NCBI GenBank assembly: GCA_050330995.1
Contig: JBHJHI010000081.1
Span: 1 to 64,000, forward strand
From: Thermohalobaculum sp050330995
Lineage (GTDB): Bacteria > Pseudomonadota > Alphaproteobacteria > Rhodobacterales > Rhodobacteraceae
DNA: 64,000 bases
Direction: 5' to 3'
Made by a program: the position numbers and the translations under genes. The notes below the pieces were generated by a model. The model was not told where the DNA came from. It did no database searches and was given only the letters and a program-made list of their open reading frames with translations. The stretch's first letter is position 1. Every line of letters begins with the position of its first letter. Below are positions 63,033-64,000 of the stretch, one piece after another.

Positions 63033-64000
63033 TCAGCCGGCTAGGCGATCCTTGACGTTGTCGATGAAGTCCATCGCGCCCGTGCGCTCGAGCACCGTCT
63101 CCGCGATGAGCTGCAGCGGCATCACGAACTGGTCGACGGCGTAGAGCGTGCCCGGCACCACGACGAGGAAGAACAGTGTGATCACGCGGGTGCGCCAGAC
63201 GCGCCGGCGCACCTCTGACTCGGTCTCGATGTAGGGGATCGTCACCACCGGGCGCATGTTGAGCGCGCGCTCCAGGTCGGAGACGGTGCGCACGCTCTGG
63301 TTCATCAGCTCGGCGAGCACGATCAGCGAGAAGGCGGCGGCGAAGCCGCCCGCCACGCCGCCGGCGGCGACGATCTTGCGGTTGGGCGCGATCGGGGCGT
63401 CCGGCACCTCCGCCTGCTCGATCACCTCGAAGCGCTCGGCCTGCTGGTTGACCTCGAGCGTCACGCCGGTCTCGGCGGCGGCGAGGTTGCGGCTCGCCTC
63501 CTCGTAGCGCCGCTCGAGCCCGCGATAGCGCCGCTGCATCGCGTTCATCTCGGCGGCGACGTTGGGGCCGCGGTTGATCGCCTCGGCGAGGTAGCCCTTG
63601 CGGTCGAGCGCGTCGGACTGCTGCTTCTTCAGGAGCGCGATGCGGTTGTCGACGAGGCTGATCTCGCGGTTCAGCTCGCCGCGCCGGTCGGCGACCAGGT
63701 TCTCGGCGCGCCTGCGGTCCTCGGGGCCGATCGCGGCCTCCAGCGCGCCGATGCGCGCGACCAGGGACTTCACCTGCGGGTGGGTGTCGGCGAAGACGGC
63801 GCGCTTGAGCACCAGTTCGCGCTCGAGCGCGCGCAGCTCGCGCTGCTCGTCGGTGAGCTGGTCGAGCACGGTCTCGATGTCGACGCCCTCGTCGAGGGTG
63901 CGCCTGAGCGTGCGGCGCTGTTCCTCGAGCGCGAGGATCTCGCGCTCGCGCTCGAACATGCTCGATTCGATGTGCGACAGCTCGGAGCGGTTCTGCTCCA
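63033..64000 (-). CDS. Wzz/GumC-like chain-length determinant (partial, 5' end off window)
   Basis: The C-terminal 322 residues of a polysaccharide copolymerase; the frame is open at the right edge (EQNRSELSHIESSMFERE). A long coiled-coil region covers most of it (ALERELVLKRAVFADTHPQV, ENLVADRRGELNREISLVDN, RRYRGLERRYEEASRNLAA). The membrane-proximal part follows with APNRKIVAAGGVAGGFAAAF (TM2), a short cytoplasmic SVRTVSDLERALNMRPVVTI, and a further hydrophobic helix RVITLFFLVVVPGTLYAV. It pairs with the ATPase at 62099. The GNVR signature is only partly visible, in the PNRK region. The true length is unknown. Confidence 0.85.
   Translation of the reverse strand, partial: EQNRSELSHIESSMFEREREILALEEQRRTLRRTLDEGVDIETVLDQLTDEQRELRALERELVLKRAVFADTHPQVKSLVARIGALEAAIGPEDRRRAENLVADRRGELNREISLVDNRIALLKKQQSDALDRKGYLAEAINRGPNVAAEMNAMQRRYRGLERRYEEASRNLAAAETGVTLEVNQQAERFEVIEQAEVPDAPIAPNRKIVAAGGVAGGFAAAFSLIVLAELMNQSVRTVSDLERALNMRPVVTIPYIETESEVRRRVWRTRVITLFFLVVVPGTLYAVDQFVMPLQLIAETVLERTGAMDFIDNVKDRLAG

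Overview
The window is a very GC-rich bacterial chromosome segment that reads like an alphaproteobacterium of the Rhodobacterales, probably a deep-branching Rhodobacteraceae or Paracoccaceae relative. This placement is inferred from several features: genes for propionyl-CoA carboxylase and methylmalonyl-CoA mutase on one strand, an argC-ccmE...ccmF-ccmH cytochrome c maturation group, a DUF6456/DUF6477 gene pair, VPLPA/PEP-CTERM-like cell-surface proteins, and a secreted ExeM/NucH nuclease. No rRNA, tRNA or CRISPR array was seen.

Layout. 0-0.4 kb: mobile-element debris (a Mu-type transposase fragment beside a 114-bp inverted-repeat-bounded miniature element). 0.6-3.6 kb: an AI-2E family permease, a transglutaminase-like gene broken by a one-base frameshift, and a CTERM-anchored surface protein. 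3.7-7.8 kb: a 1344-residue secreted nuclease. 8.2-12.4 kb: a small membrane protein, a KefB-like antiporter, and an unusual hydrolase-like/malectin fusion protein. 12.4-13.7 kb: about 1.3 kb with no convincing gene. 14-29 kb: methylmalonyl-CoA mutase, pccA and pccB, all on the minus strand but separated by plus-strand genes (DUF4174 protein, CTERM protein, AsnB-like, desaturase) and by two conspicuously AT-rich islands (about 21.4-22.2 kb and 26.5-27.4 kb) carrying foreign-looking genes. 29-38 kb: a BLUF photoreceptor, PdeM, thioesterase and GFA protein, a GbsR/MarR regulator with a four-gene membrane-protein group, folD, a MOSC protein, purD and the DUF6456/DUF6477 pair. 38-50 kb: a GT39 glycosyltransferase, pepN, ccmH, ccmF, a CBS protein, a PhzF-like protein, ccmE, argC, an acyltransferase and TspO. 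50-55 kb: an EF-hand protein, a two-component system, an OxyR-like LysR regulator and a Na/Ca-type antiporter. 55.4-64 kb: an exopolysaccharide locus (TPR lipoprotein, polyprenyl-phosphate sugar transferase, beta-barrel, Wza-like exporter, BY-kinase-like ATPase, Wzz/GumC-like protein cut by the window edge).

How the genes fit together. pccA, pccB and mcm would turn propionyl-CoA into succinyl-CoA (the epimerase is not in the window). The 55-64 kb locus has the make-up of exopolysaccharide loci that accompany exosortase/CTERM protein sorting, and the two CTERM proteins at 3.2 and 17.1 kb are plausible clients; the exosortase itself is not in view. The most distinctive regulatory signal is a pair of TTTCAG-N6-CTGAAA palindromes, one upstream of the GbsR-like regulator gene and one over the start codon of the next gene, which predicts an autoregulated membrane-protein operon.

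The best candidates for something undescribed are: the AT-rich islands inside the propionate region (a possible Abi-alpha-like gene that appears to have replaced the 5' end of ridA, and a secreted protein overlapped by a 38-codon ORF); the GbsR palindrome operon; the hydrolase-like/malectin fusion; and an OxyR-like protein lacking its peroxidatic cysteine.
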